From Rhodococcus yunnanensis NBRC 103083 (GTDB lineage: Bacteria; Actinomycetota; Actinomycetes; Mycobacteriales; Mycobacteriaceae), in contig NZ_BCXH01000006.1 of the NCBI RefSeq assembly GCF_001895005.1, positions 242,410-306,409 on the forward strand: a stretch of DNA of 64,000 nucleotides, written 5' to 3'. The position numbers and the translations under genes were made by a program. The notes beneath the pieces were generated by a model. The model was not told the origin of the DNA. It searched no databases and was given only the letters and a program-made list of their open reading frames with translations. Shown piece by piece: positions 48,999 through 56,970 of this stretch; positions within the stretch are counted from its first letter, which is position 1, and each line of letters starts with the position of its first letter.

Positions 48999-50654
48999 AT
49001 GAAGCCTGCAATTCTCAGCGTCGACGACGACCCGAGTGTATCCCGATCCGTTGCGCGCGACCTTCGCCGTCACTACGGCGAGAAATATCGCATCATCCGA
49101 GCCGAGTCCGGTGCACAGGCACTCGATGCGCTCAAAGAACTCAAGCTACGCGGGCAGCCGGTCGCGATCCTGCTGGCCGATTACCGCATGCCGCAGATGA
49201 GCGGCATGGAATTTCTCGAGCACGCGATGGATCTGTACCCGCATGCGCGACGCGTACTCCTCACCGCGTACGCCGACACCGATGCCGCGATCGACGCCAT
49301 CAACGTCATCGATCTCGACTACTACCTCCTCAAGCCATGGGATCCGCCCGAGGAAAAGCTCTACCCCGTGCTCGACGCCCAACTCGAAGCCTGGATGGCC
49401 TCGGATCACCGGCCGGTCGAGGAGACCAAGGTCATCGGCCATCGCTGGTCGGCACGGTCGTCCGAGGTCCGTGAATTCCTGGCTCGCAATCAGCTGCCGT
49501 ATCGCTGGTACATGGCCGACGAACCCGAGGGCGCGAGGCTGCTGACGTCGGCGGGCGTCGACGACACGGAGTGTCCGGTCATCGTGACCTCCGAGGGCAA
49601 GGCGTTGTGCGCGCCGACGGATTCCGAACTCGGTGACCATCTCGGTCTGACGACGACTCCGTCGGGCGAGTTCTACGACCTCGTCGTCATCGGCGGCGGA
49701 CCTGCCGGTCTCGGTGCCGCGCTGTACGGCGCATCGGAAGGACTCCGCACCACGCTGATCGAGCGCACCGCGACGGGAGGCCAGGCGGGACAGAGCTCGC
49801 GCATCGAGAACTACCTCGGATTTCCCGACGGCGTCTCCGGTGCGCAGTTGGCCGAGCGTGCGCGGCGCCAAGCGTTGAAGTTCGGCGCCGAAGTGGTGAC
49901 CACTCAGGATGTCGTGGGTCTCGAGGCCAACGGTTCGGCTCGCACGGTTCGCTTCGCCGACGGCCGCAGCATCGATGCGCAGACGGTGATCTTGTCGACT
50001 GGTGTCGCCTATCGGCAGTTGGCGACGCCCGGTATCGAGAACTTCACCGGACGCGGGGTGTTCTACGGTTCGGCGATGACCGAGGCCGCCCGGTGCGCGG
50101 AGCAGGACGTCTACATCGTCGGCGGAGCCAACTCGGCCGGTCAGGCTGCGGTGCATCTGGCGCGCGGCGCGAAGTCGGTGACCATCCTGATCAGGGCGAA
50201 GTCGCTGGAGGCGTCGATGTCGTTCTACCTGATCAAGCAGATCGAGGAGCATCCGCGGATCACCGTGCGCGCGTGCACCGAAGTGGTCGGGGTCGACGGC
50301 GATGATCACCTCGAATCGATCACGCTGCACAACCGAGTGACCGACACCGACGAAACGGTTCCCGCGCAGTACCTCTTCCTGTTCATCGGGGCGGCGCCTC
50401 GGACCGACTGGCTCGACGGCTTCGTCGTCCGCGACGAACATGGATTTGTCGTCACCGGCCCCGACCTGGTGGTGGATGGCAAAGGGCCCTCGGGGTGGGA
50501 TCGCGACAGGCTGCCGCACCACCTGGAGACGAGCGTGCCCGGTGTGTTCGCGGCCGGGGACGTGCGATCCGATTCGGCGAAACGCGTCGCATCGGCGGTA
50601 GGAGAGGGAGCGATGGCAGTGATGCTCGTGCACAGATATCTGGCCAACCCATGA
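48999..50654 (+). CDS. Receiver-domain/thioredoxin-reductase-like FAD oxidoreductase fusion
   Basis: The 551-residue protein has a response-regulator receiver domain (residues 1-125; acidic cluster Asp9-11, phospho-acceptor Asp61 in LLADYRMPQMSG, Lys112 in LLKPW). A thioredoxin/glutaredoxin-like segment follows (about 144-218). A two-domain thioredoxin-reductase fold starts at 225, with GGGPAG at 232-237 and the NAD(P)H site GGANSAGQAA at 375-384. The CxxC redox pair expected after GRGVFY is replaced by GSAM (357-360), so it cannot work as a normal thioredoxin reductase. It is followed by a histidine kinase and a UBP zinc finger gene, each overlapping by four bases. Confidence 0.93.
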   Translation: MKPAILSVDDDPSVSRSVARDLRRHYGEKYRIIRAESGAQALDALKELKLRGQPVAILLADYRMPQMSGMEFLEHAMDLYPHARRVLLTAYADTDAAIDAINVIDLDYYLLKPWDPPEEKLYPVLDAQLEAWMASDHRPVEETKVIGHRWSARSSEVREFLARNQLPYRWYMADEPEGARLLTSAGVDDTECPVIVTSEGKALCAPTDSELGDHLGLTTTPSGEFYDLVVIGGGPAGLGAALYGASEGLRTTLIERTATGGQAGQSSRIENYLGFPDGVSGAQLAERARRQALKFGAEVVTTQDVVGLEANGSARTVRFADGRSIDAQTVILSTGVAYRQLATPGIENFTGRGVFYGSAMTEAARCAEQDVYIVGGANSAGQAAVHLARGAKSVTILIRAKSLEASMSFYLIKQIEEHPRITVRACTEVVGVDGDDHLESITLHNRVTDTDETVPAQYLFLFIGAAPRTDWLDGFVVRDEHGFVVTGPDLVVDGKGPSGWDRDRLPHHLETSVPGVFAAGDVRSDSAKRVASAVGEGAMAVMLVHRYLANP

Positions 50655-52108
50655 CCGAGCCGCTGAGCACACGATGCAGCCCGGAGGAGTTGAAGACGCT
50701 CTTCCTGTTCGAGCAGCTCACCGACGATCAGCTCGAGAAGCTGTGCCACGAGGGCCATGTCGAAATACTCGAGCCGGGGCCGGTCTTCGCCGAAGGTGAG
50801 CCCGCGACGTGTTTCTACGTTCTCATCGAGGGTTCTCTCGTATTGTCCAAACTCTCCGGCGGCGAGGATCTCGTGATCAGCCGTACGTCTCAGCGCGGCG
50901 TCTACGCAGGCGCGTGGCAGGCATATCTACGTGATCGTGTGCCGCAGGTGTACCCGAGTTCGATGCGTGTCAGCGAGACGTCGCGGTTCTTCGTGCTCGA
51001 CGCGGATTGTTTCGCGGACATCATCGCCGAGTGGTTCCCGATGGCACTGCATCTGTTGGAAGGTCTGTTCTTCGGCAACCGCAGCACCAAGCAGATCGTG
51101 GAACAGCGGGAGCGCCTGCTGGCACTCGGATCGCTGTCGGCGGGTTTGACGCACGAGCTGAACAACCCTGCAGCAGCGGCGGTTCGGGCGACGTCGGCTC
51201 TGCGGGATCGCGTCGCGCACATGCGTCAGAAATTGAAGATGATCGCCAACGGTTCGTTGGATCGCACGTCGCTCACCTCGCTCGTCGGATTACAGGAAGA
51301 GGCTGTCGAGCTCGTTGCGAAAGCGCCGAAACTGACGCCACTCGAGGCGTCGGACCGCGAGGACGAGCTCGGTGACTGGTTCGACGACCACGACATCGGG
51401 GGCGGGTGGGATCTGGCACCGACCTTCGTGCAGGCCGGACTCGACGTGCCGTGGCTGGAGAAGGTCGTCGCGACGGTCGACGACGCGGGCACTCTCGAAG
51501 GCGCCATCCGCTGGCTCAACTACACCGTCGAGACAGAGTTGCTGATGAACGAGATCGCGGACTCGACGACCAGGGTGTCGACTCTTGTCGGTGCGGCCAA
51601 ACAGTATTCGCAGATGGACCGTGCGCCATATCAGACCGTCGACGTCAGGGAACTTCTCGACAGCACGTTGGTGATGTTGGCGCGCAAGATCGGCGACGAC
51701 ATCGAGGTCGTCAAGGACTACGACGCAGCCGTTCCGCTGATTCCCGCGTACGCCGCCGAGTTGAATCAGGTGTGGACCAACCTGATCGACAATGCGGTGC
51801 AGGCCATGGGCGGTGTCGGAACATTGACGGTCCGTACGCTTCTCGACCACGACCAGGTGCAGATCGAGATCGGCGATACCGGCCCCGGTGTTCCCGACGC
51901 GATCGTCTCGCGCATCTTCGAGCCGTTCTTCACCACCAAGCCGGTGGGGGAGGGGACAGGCCTCGGTCTCGACATTTCGTGGCGGATCGTCGTCAGGAAG
52001 CATCAGGGTGACTTGAACGTCGAATCCGAGCCGGGAAACACGCGCTTCATCGTCCGGCTGCCGGTAGAGCCGGACCAGGCAATCGAAGACACACAGGAGG
52101 ATCTATGA
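50651..52108 (+). CDS. Cytosolic histidine kinase with cNMP-binding-like sensor domain
   Basis: The 485-residue protein has a cyclic-nucleotide-binding-fold domain (about residues 10-130), then a dimerisation/phospho-acceptor helix with LGSLSAGLTHELNNPAAAAVRA (His168). A HATPase_c domain follows (LNQVWTNLIDNAVQAM N-box, IGDTGPGVP G1, GEGTGLGL G2, about 369-440). There are no membrane helices. The phosphate-binding cassette of true cAMP receptors (GE..., PRAATV) is not recognisable, so the ligand may not be a cyclic nucleotide. ATG at 50651 overlaps the receiver-reductase stop (ATGA); phosphotransfer to Asp61 of that protein is the obvious hypothesis. Confidence 0.92.
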   Translation: MTEPLSTRCSPEELKTLFLFEQLTDDQLEKLCHEGHVEILEPGPVFAEGEPATCFYVLIEGSLVLSKLSGGEDLVISRTSQRGVYAGAWQAYLRDRVPQVYPSSMRVSETSRFFVLDADCFADIIAEWFPMALHLLEGLFFGNRSTKQIVEQRERLLALGSLSAGLTHELNNPAAAAVRATSALRDRVAHMRQKLKMIANGSLDRTSLTSLVGLQEEAVELVAKAPKLTPLEASDREDELGDWFDDHDIGGGWDLAPTFVQAGLDVPWLEKVVATVDDAGTLEGAIRWLNYTVETELLMNEIADSTTRVSTLVGAAKQYSQMDRAPYQTVDVRELLDSTLVMLARKIGDDIEVVKDYDAAVPLIPAYAAELNQVWTNLIDNAVQAMGGVGTLTVRTLLDHDQVQIEIGDTGPGVPDAIVSRIFEPFFTTKPVGEGTGLGLDISWRIVVRKHQGDLNVESEPGNTRFIVRLPVEPDQAIEDTQEDL

Positions 52109-52455
52109 CCGAGCCGATTCCAGGAATCGACACCGAGGTCGCGCCGTCGGGGCCGGGATGTTCGGAGTGTGCGACGAGCAAGGGTTGGTGGTTCCACCTC
52201 AGGCGCTGCGCGCAGTGCGGACACATCGGGTGCTGCGACTCGTCGCCGTCGCAACACGCGAGTAAGCATGCCGAGAGTACCGGCCACCAGTTCATCAGGA
52301 GCTTCGAACCCGGTGAGACGTGGTACTACAGTTACGCCGACGAACAGATGTACGACGGCCCGGAACTGGCTCCGCCGCAACATCATCCACTGGATCAATC
52401 GACGCCTGGCCCGGCCGATCTGGTGCCGTCGAACTGGCAGAAATATCTCAATTGA
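52105..52455 (+). CDS. UBP-type zinc finger protein
   Basis: This 116-residue protein contains one UBP (ubiquitin-hydrolase-type) zinc finger. Its likely ligands are Cys19 and Cys22, Cys35 and Cys38, Cys43/44, His51, His55 and His61, with GWWFHLRRCAQCGHIGCCD in the centre. In eukaryotes this fold binds the free C-terminal Gly-Gly of ubiquitin; the bacterial role is unknown. The C-terminal half (FEPGETWYYSYADEQMYDGPE onward, in shorter parts) is Pro-rich. ATGA overlap with the kinase gene makes it the third member of the operon. Confidence 0.92.
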   Translation: MTEPIPGIDTEVAPSGPGCSECATSKGWWFHLRRCAQCGHIGCCDSSPSQHASKHAESTGHQFIRSFEPGETWYYSYADEQMYDGPELAPPQHHPLDQSTPGPADLVPSNWQKYLN

Positions 52456-52456
52456 C

Positions 52457-52876
52457 ATGAGCGAGAACAAGACCGGGCCGACCGATGTGGACGTCCGTGG
52501 ATGGTTGGAGGCCGTGGAGCATCCGGTTCGGCGTGCCGACGGACTCACGTTGCACGAGATGATGTCTCGGATCACCGGCCGTCCGGCCGTCATGTGGGGT
52601 CCGTCGATGGTCGGGTTCGGCGAGTACCACTATCGCTACGACAGCGGCCGCGAGGGTGACGCCTTGGCCGTCGGATTCTCGCCGAGAAAGTCCTCGCTCG
52701 CGTTGTACGGCCTGACCTACGCGCCGGAGTCGACGTTGCTGCTCGACGCGCTGGGCAAGCACAAGAGGGGGGCGGGCTGCCTGTACGTGAACACGCTCGC
52801 CGACGTCGATTCGGCCGTGCTGGAGAACATGATCGAGGTGTCCTACCCGTACGTCGTGGGTACCCTCGGTGTATGA
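52457..52876 (+). CDS. DUF1801 protein
   Basis: This 139-residue protein has the DUF1801 pattern: VRGWLEAVEHPVRRADGLTLHEMMSRITGRPAVMWGPSMVGFG in outline (key parts HPVRRADG and MWGPSMVGFG), YRYDSGREGDALAVGFSPRKSSLALYG, and GCLYVNTLADVDSAVLENMI. The family has a YdhG-like alpha/beta fold and unknown function. It begins one base after the UBP gene's stop and overlaps the GPP34 gene by four bases, so it may be part of the same transcript. Confidence 0.85.
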   Translation: MSENKTGPTDVDVRGWLEAVEHPVRRADGLTLHEMMSRITGRPAVMWGPSMVGFGEYHYRYDSGREGDALAVGFSPRKSSLALYGLTYAPESTLLLDALGKHKRGAGCLYVNTLADVDSAVLENMIEVSYPYVVGTLGV

Positions 52877-53550
52877 CTCTCATCGCGGAGGATGTGTTTC
52901 TGCTGCTCCTCGACGACGCAACGGGTAAACCCGTCGTCGACAGCACGAAGTTCCCCCGCGTTCTCGCGGGGGCGTTGGTACTGGAACTGGCCATGATCGG
53001 GTCCGTCCGGATCACTGCCGCAGGGGAACAGGTGAAGGACGGACGGGTGGTGGTGGCAGGCCCACCGCCGCCCGATCCGCTGCTGGCGAGGGTGTACGCA
53101 TTCGTCGGTGGGGAAAAGAATCCGCCGAAGCCGCAGAAGGTCATCGAGAAACTGCAGAAGGGTCTGAACAGGGAGATCGGCGCCCGCCTCACTCGCCAAG
53201 GATTCGTCACCGAGAGGCGCGACAAGGTTCTCGGGTTGTTCCCTTCGACCACCTGGCCGACCAGCGATCCGACCCGCAGAAACTGGGCTCGTCAATGGAT
53301 CGGTAGCGCAGTTGTCGACGGCACGACGCCGACGCCGCAGATCTCGGCTCTCATCTCGTTGATCTCGGCCGTGGACGCCGTGCCGAAGGTGCTTCCCGGT
53401 GCCGACAAGAAGGCAGCGAAGAAGCGTGCCAAGGAGATCGCCGAAGGCGACTGGGCGAGCGAGGCGGTGCGCAAGGCGGTTCAGGACGTCAATGCGGCGG
53501 TGATGGCCGCGGTGATGGTCCCGGTCATCGTGTCCTCGGCGGGTAGCTGA
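52873..53550 (+). CDS. GPP34/GOLPH3-family protein
   Basis: This 225-residue protein belongs to the GOLPH3 (GPP34) family, known in eukaryotes for binding phosphatidylinositol 4-phosphate on Golgi membranes. It is frequent in actinobacteria with unknown function. Visible features are the N-terminal LIAEDVFLLLLDDATGK, a helix AGALVLELAMIGSVRI, the middle RQGFVTERRDKVLGLFPSTTWP and a C-terminal helical part ending in hydrophobic VMAAVMVPVIV, where the family inserts into membranes. ATGA overlap with the DUF1801 gene. Confidence 0.88.
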   Translation: MTLIAEDVFLLLLDDATGKPVVDSTKFPRVLAGALVLELAMIGSVRITAAGEQVKDGRVVVAGPPPPDPLLARVYAFVGGEKNPPKPQKVIEKLQKGLNREIGARLTRQGFVTERRDKVLGLFPSTTWPTSDPTRRNWARQWIGSAVVDGTTPTPQISALISLISAVDAVPKVLPGADKKAAKKRAKEIAEGDWASEAVRKAVQDVNAAVMAAVMVPVIVSSAGS

Positions 53551-53563
53551 TCGCGGCGAGCGA

Positions 53564-53914
53564 TCAGATGCTGAGCAACCGGAGGACCAGGGCTGCCACC
53601 GCGACGAGGGTGAGGAAGGCGGAGGGGCCGGTTCCCTTGGCGTCGTCGACGCGGAGGTGGGCGATGACGGCGCCCACGAAGTAGAGGATCACGCCGATGG
53701 CGGCGGCGACGCCGACGGGCCAGACGAACAGGCCGACCACGAGCCCGACAGCACCGAGAATCTCGGCGTACGCGAGCCACGGAATCCTGTCGGTGGGAAC
53801 ACCGACACCCTCGATGGTGGAGACGATCTGGGGATTCTTCGACAGTTTGCCGAACGCGGACACTGACAGTGCTACTGCCAGGAAGATCGAAACGATCAGT
53901 GTTGCAATGAACAT
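53564..53914 (-). CDS. DoxX-like membrane protein
   Basis: This 116-residue protein has four helices: FIATLIVSIFLAVALSVSAFGKL, YAEILGAVGLVVGLFVWPVG, AAIGVILYFVGAVIAHLRV and AFLTLVAVAALVLRLL. It has the family motif GVPTDRIPWLAYAEILGA. DoxX-like proteins are linked with redox and thiol stress in mycobacteria. ATG at 53914 is used. The gene starts 5 bases after the nitroreductase stop, so the two form an operon divergent from the HxlR gene. Confidence 0.83.
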   Translation of the reverse strand: MFIATLIVSIFLAVALSVSAFGKLSKNPQIVSTIEGVGVPTDRIPWLAYAEILGAVGLVVGLFVWPVGVAAAIGVILYFVGAVIAHLRVDDAKGTGPSAFLTLVAVAALVLRLLSI

Positions 53915-53919
53915 CGTGT

Positions 53920-54522
53920 TCAGGCCCAATCCAGTGTGTTGTCGGAATTCAGTCGCGGAAGACGATCGAACCATGGATTCTCACCAGGGTGGCCGATGTT
54001 GACCACGAGAATGGACTTCCATGCGCCGTCGGGGAAGAAGTCGGCGTCCAGCGTGTCCTTGTCGAAGCCTGCCATCGGACCGGTGGCCAGTCCGACGGCG
54101 CGCGCGGCAAGCAGGAAGTAGCCCGCCTGCAGTGGACCGTTGAACGAGGTTATGGAGTCGTGCAATTCGGCATTGCCGTCGAGTGCGTCCTTCAGTTCGG
54201 GCCTGAACGGCAGCAGCGTGGGGATGTGTTTCTGGAACTGGGTGTCGACGGCGAGGATTGCCGTCACCGGCGCCGTTTCGGTCTTGGCGACGTTCCCCTC
54301 GCCCATGTGGCTAAGCAGGCGAGCTCGCCCTTCCTCGGTGCGCACGAAGACGACGCGCAGTGGCTGGGTGTTCGCCGCGGTGGGAGGCCATTTCGCGAGA
54401 TCCCAGATGGAGGCGAGCTCCGCGTCGGTGACGGGTGTCGACGAGAACGAGTTGGCCGTGCGGGCGCCGGTGAACAGCGTCGCGAGCGCGGTCTCGTCGA
54501 GTCGGGGCAGTGCAGCAGTCAC
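53920..54522 (-). CDS. Nitroreductase-family protein, RutE/HadB (malonic semialdehyde reductase) type
   Basis: This 200-residue FMN enzyme has LFTGARTANSFSSTPVTDAEL with the FMN-binding Arg, KWPPTAANTQPLRVVFV, SFNGPLQAGYFLLAARAVGLATGPMAGFDKD and ILVVNIGHPGENPWFDRLPRL. The length and the missing long insertion match the RutE branch, which reduces malonic semialdehyde; related enzymes reduce quinones or nitro compounds. It is divergent from an HxlR regulator, a pairing typical of enzymes induced by reactive aldehydes or quinones. Confidence 0.87.
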   Translation of the reverse strand: MTAALPRLDETALATLFTGARTANSFSSTPVTDAELASIWDLAKWPPTAANTQPLRVVFVRTEEGRARLLSHMGEGNVAKTETAPVTAILAVDTQFQKHIPTLLPFRPELKDALDGNAELHDSITSFNGPLQAGYFLLAARAVGLATGPMAGFDKDTLDADFFPDGAWKSILVVNIGHPGENPWFDRLPRLNSDNTLDWA

Positions 54523-54578
54523 TGTATTCTCCTTTTCTGAAGCAGCTAGTAAAAACGAAGTAGCAAGGTGGACAGTAG

Positions 54579-54597
54579 CACCATCGGTACGATGGTG
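54579..54597. promoter_or_regulatory. Operator-like inverted repeat before the HxlR gene
   Basis: CACCATCG-GTA-CGATGGTG is a perfect 8-bp inverted repeat ending 2 bases before the HxlR ATG. Two AGTAGCA direct repeats lie just upstream (about 54559 and 54574). The 77-base divergent region between the nitroreductase and HxlR genes is the expected place for an HxlR operator. Confidence 0.5.
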
Positions 54598-54599
54598 GA

Positions 54600-54947
54600 A
54601 TGACCAGTGGTGAGGTACACGATCAGCGGGCCTGCGACGGTGCGCTCGCTCGTGCGTTCGGCTTTCTCGGCAAACGCTGGAACGGCATCATCCTCGCGAC
54701 ACTGCTGAACGGCCCGGCTGGTTTCTCCGACCTCCGACGCGCGGTGACCGGCATCAGTGACTCGGTGTTGTCCGAGCGTCTGAGCGAGCTGGGGCGGGCA
54801 GGGTTGATCGACCGCAACGTCGACAACGGCCCGCCGATTTCGGTCGAGTACCGGCTCACGGCGTCGGGCCAGGCGTTGCTTCCCGCACTCAACGAATTGA
54901 CGATCTGGGCCGAGGCCAATCTCCCGCCGAGCGAGTGCGCCGAGTAG
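54600..54947 (+). CDS. HxlR-family transcriptional regulator
   Basis: This 115-residue winged-helix regulator has FLGKRWNGIILATLLNGPAGFSDLRRAV in outline (key parts KRWNGIIL and GFSDLRRAVTGISDSVLSERL as recognition helix), then LGRAGLIDRN and PISVEYRLTASGQALLPAL. Cys10 in RACDGAL aligns with the redox- or aldehyde-reactive Cys common in this family (HypR, YodB). It probably senses quinones or aldehydes and controls the divergent nitroreductase-DoxX operon. Confidence 0.9.
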   Translation: MTSGEVHDQRACDGALARAFGFLGKRWNGIILATLLNGPAGFSDLRRAVTGISDSVLSERLSELGRAGLIDRNVDNGPPISVEYRLTASGQALLPALNELTIWAEANLPPSECAE

Positions 54948-54962
54948 CTGTCGGCGTCAGCC

Positions 54963-55004
54963 AGGTGCCGGGAACGACAAGCGAGGTGCCGGGAACGACA
55001 AGCG
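54963..55004 (+). repeat. Two perfect 21-bp tandem repeats
   Basis: A 21-bp unit starting AGGTGCCGGGAACGAC is repeated exactly twice, followed by a partial, changed third copy AGGTACCAGGCACGAA. It lies between the HxlR stop and the terminator at 55022. Confidence 0.85.
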
Positions 55005-55021
55005 AGGTACCAGGCACGAAA

Positions 55022-55050
55022 AAGGGGCCCGTCCGCGAGACGGGCCCCTT
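55022..55050. terminator. Strong bidirectional terminator between HxlR and BCCT genes
   Basis: AAGGGGCCCGTC (55022-55033) and its perfect complement (55039-55050) enclose a CGCGA loop. On the minus strand the hairpin runs into TTTTTCG, so it is a good intrinsic terminator for the BCCT gene. It also faces the end of the HxlR gene. Confidence 0.85.
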
Positions 55051-55078
55051 CACTTCTGTCTGTTACGAGCTTTCTGTG

Positions 55079-56935
55079 TTACGAGTTGGCCTGCGCCTGA
55101 CCCTCGTGGGAATCCGCGAACTCCTGCGTGTCGAAGACTTCGCCGCCCAGCGGGTCGACAAGCCCTTCACCTTCGGAGTATTCGACTGCGCCGGTCTCCG
55201 GGTCGACCTCGATCGACTCGGCCCCGACCTCGTGCACAGCGAGGACGACGGCGCCTTCGGTCGGGGTCGCCAGGCCGACCTGTGACGGGCCCAGCCCCGA
55301 GAACGTAGACGAGATACCCGCACCGCGGCGGCGTCTCGGGGCCTGTCCCGGCTCCCCTGCGGCCGTGGGGGTGTGCGTGACTCGGACGTATCGCGGTGTC
55401 GTGGCGACGTCGTAGCGGAACGCTTTGAGCATCGAGATGCACGCCAGCACAAGGATTATCGAGAACGGGACAGCCGTCGCGATCGACATCGTCTGTAACG
55501 CAGTCAATGAACCGGTGCCGCCGACGAGGAGCAGCACCGTTGCGGCCGTGCCTTCCAGGATCGACCAGTACACGCGGGTGATCTTCGGAGGTTCCAGATC
55601 ACCGCCGGTGGAGAGGATGTCGATGACGAGCGAGCCCGAGTCCGAGGACGTGACGAAGAAGAAGACGATGACGAAGATCGCGAGAACACTACTGATCGTG
55701 GCGAGCGGAAGGCCGTCGAGCAGCTGGAACAGGCTCGTGTTGGTGTCGACGGCGCCGTCGACGAGCAGGTCGCCCTGCTCGCGTTGGCGAAGGATGCCTG
55801 CGTCACCGAAGATGGTGAACCACAACGATCCGATGATCGTCGGTGCCAACAGCACGCCGAAGACGAACTCGCGGATCGTGCGGCCGCGAGAGATGCGAGC
55901 GATGAACATGCCGACGAACGGAGCCCAACTCATCCACCATCCCCAGTAGAAGATGGTCCACGACCCCGCCCAACCGTCGTCGGCGAAAGGTGAAGTGCGG
56001 AGCATCAACTCGGGCATCGCCTGGATGTAGCCGCCGAGGTTCTGCACCCACGACTGCATGAGGAACAACGTCGGGCCTGCGACGAGCACGAACACCGCGA
56101 GCCCGGCAGCCAGGGCCATGTTGATGTTGGAGAGCCACTTGAGGCCCTTGGAGACGCCGGAGACGACGGAATACGTCGCGAGGCCGGTGATCCCTGCGAT
56201 CAGAAGAACGGTGAGCCAGTTGTTCGTCTCCACCCAACCCAGGTAGGACAGTCCGGCCGAGATCTGTTGGACGCCGAAGCCGAGTGACGTCGCGACGCCG
56301 AACAGAGTGCCGATGATGGCGACGGCGTCGATCGTGTGGCCGATGCCACCTTCGATGCGTTTGCGGCCGAGCAACGGTTCGAGTAACCACCGGACGGACA
56401 ACGGTCGACCCTTGCGGTACGTCATGTAGGCGAGACCGAGGCCGACCACCACGTAGATCGCCCACGCATGCAGTCCCCAGTGGAAGAGCGTCAGTTCCAT
56501 CGCCTGGTTCGCCGCGGCATCCGTCGACCCGGCGACACCGCCCGCCTCGGGTGGAATCACATAGTGCGACAGAGGTTCTGCGACGCCGTAGAACACGAGG
56601 CCGATGCCCATCCCGGCGCTGAACAGCATGGCGAACCACGACAGGACGCCGAATTCGGGCTTCTCGTCGTCGCGGCCGAGTCTGATGTTGCCGACGCGGC
56701 TGACCCCGCAATAGACGGCGAACACGACGAATCCCGTGGTGGCGAGGATGTACCACCAGCCGACACCATCGGTGATCGCGGTGTTGAGCGAGGTGAATGC
56801 GTCGGCTGCGGTCGAGGAGTAGATCACCGAGAACGCGATCATCACGAAGATGACGATGGATGCGGGGATGAAGACAGGTTTGCGAAGCCCGTCCCACGCT
56901 TCTTTCACGGGGTTGGGCTTCTTGTCGGGATTCAC
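55079..56935 (-). CDS. BCCT-family betaine/choline/carnitine transporter
   Basis: This 618-residue secondary transporter has 12 helices and the family signature FYWGWWMSWAPFVGMFIARISRGRT near residue 330 (key residues Trp and Gly-rich MSWAPFVGMF). The glycine-rich segment FSAGMGIGLVFYGVAEPL lies near 110. It takes up glycine betaine or related osmolytes with Na+ or H+. A cytoplasmic C-terminal tail of about 110 residues starts after helix 12 (RYVRVTHTP) and is acidic at the end, a feature used for osmosensing in related carriers. GTG at 56935. Confidence 0.92.
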   Translation of the reverse strand: MNPDKKPNPVKEAWDGLRKPVFIPASIVIFVMIAFSVIYSSTAADAFTSLNTAITDGVGWWYILATTGFVVFAVYCGVSRVGNIRLGRDDEKPEFGVLSWFAMLFSAGMGIGLVFYGVAEPLSHYVIPPEAGGVAGSTDAAANQAMELTLFHWGLHAWAIYVVVGLGLAYMTYRKGRPLSVRWLLEPLLGRKRIEGGIGHTIDAVAIIGTLFGVATSLGFGVQQISAGLSYLGWVETNNWLTVLLIAGITGLATYSVVSGVSKGLKWLSNINMALAAGLAVFVLVAGPTLFLMQSWVQNLGGYIQAMPELMLRTSPFADDGWAGSWTIFYWGWWMSWAPFVGMFIARISRGRTIREFVFGVLLAPTIIGSLWFTIFGDAGILRQREQGDLLVDGAVDTNTSLFQLLDGLPLATISSVLAIFVIVFFFVTSSDSGSLVIDILSTGGDLEPPKITRVYWSILEGTAATVLLLVGGTGSLTALQTMSIATAVPFSIILVLACISMLKAFRYDVATTPRYVRVTHTPTAAGEPGQAPRRRRGAGISSTFSGLGPSQVGLATPTEGAVVLAVHEVGAESIEVDPETGAVEYSEGEGLVDPLGGEVFDTQEFADSHEGQAQANS

Positions 56936-56958
56936 TGAGAGCTTCCGTCCTCACAAAT

Positions 56959-56970
56959 TTCGTATACGAA
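56959..56970. promoter_or_regulatory. 12-bp palindrome upstream of the BCCT gene
   Basis: TTCGTATACGAA is fully self-complementary and sits 24 bases upstream of the BCCT GTG (minus strand). The core CGTATACG fits the GntR-family pattern yGTMKACr. The 216-base region to the divergent DMT-like gene holds no other clear element. Confidence 0.45.
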
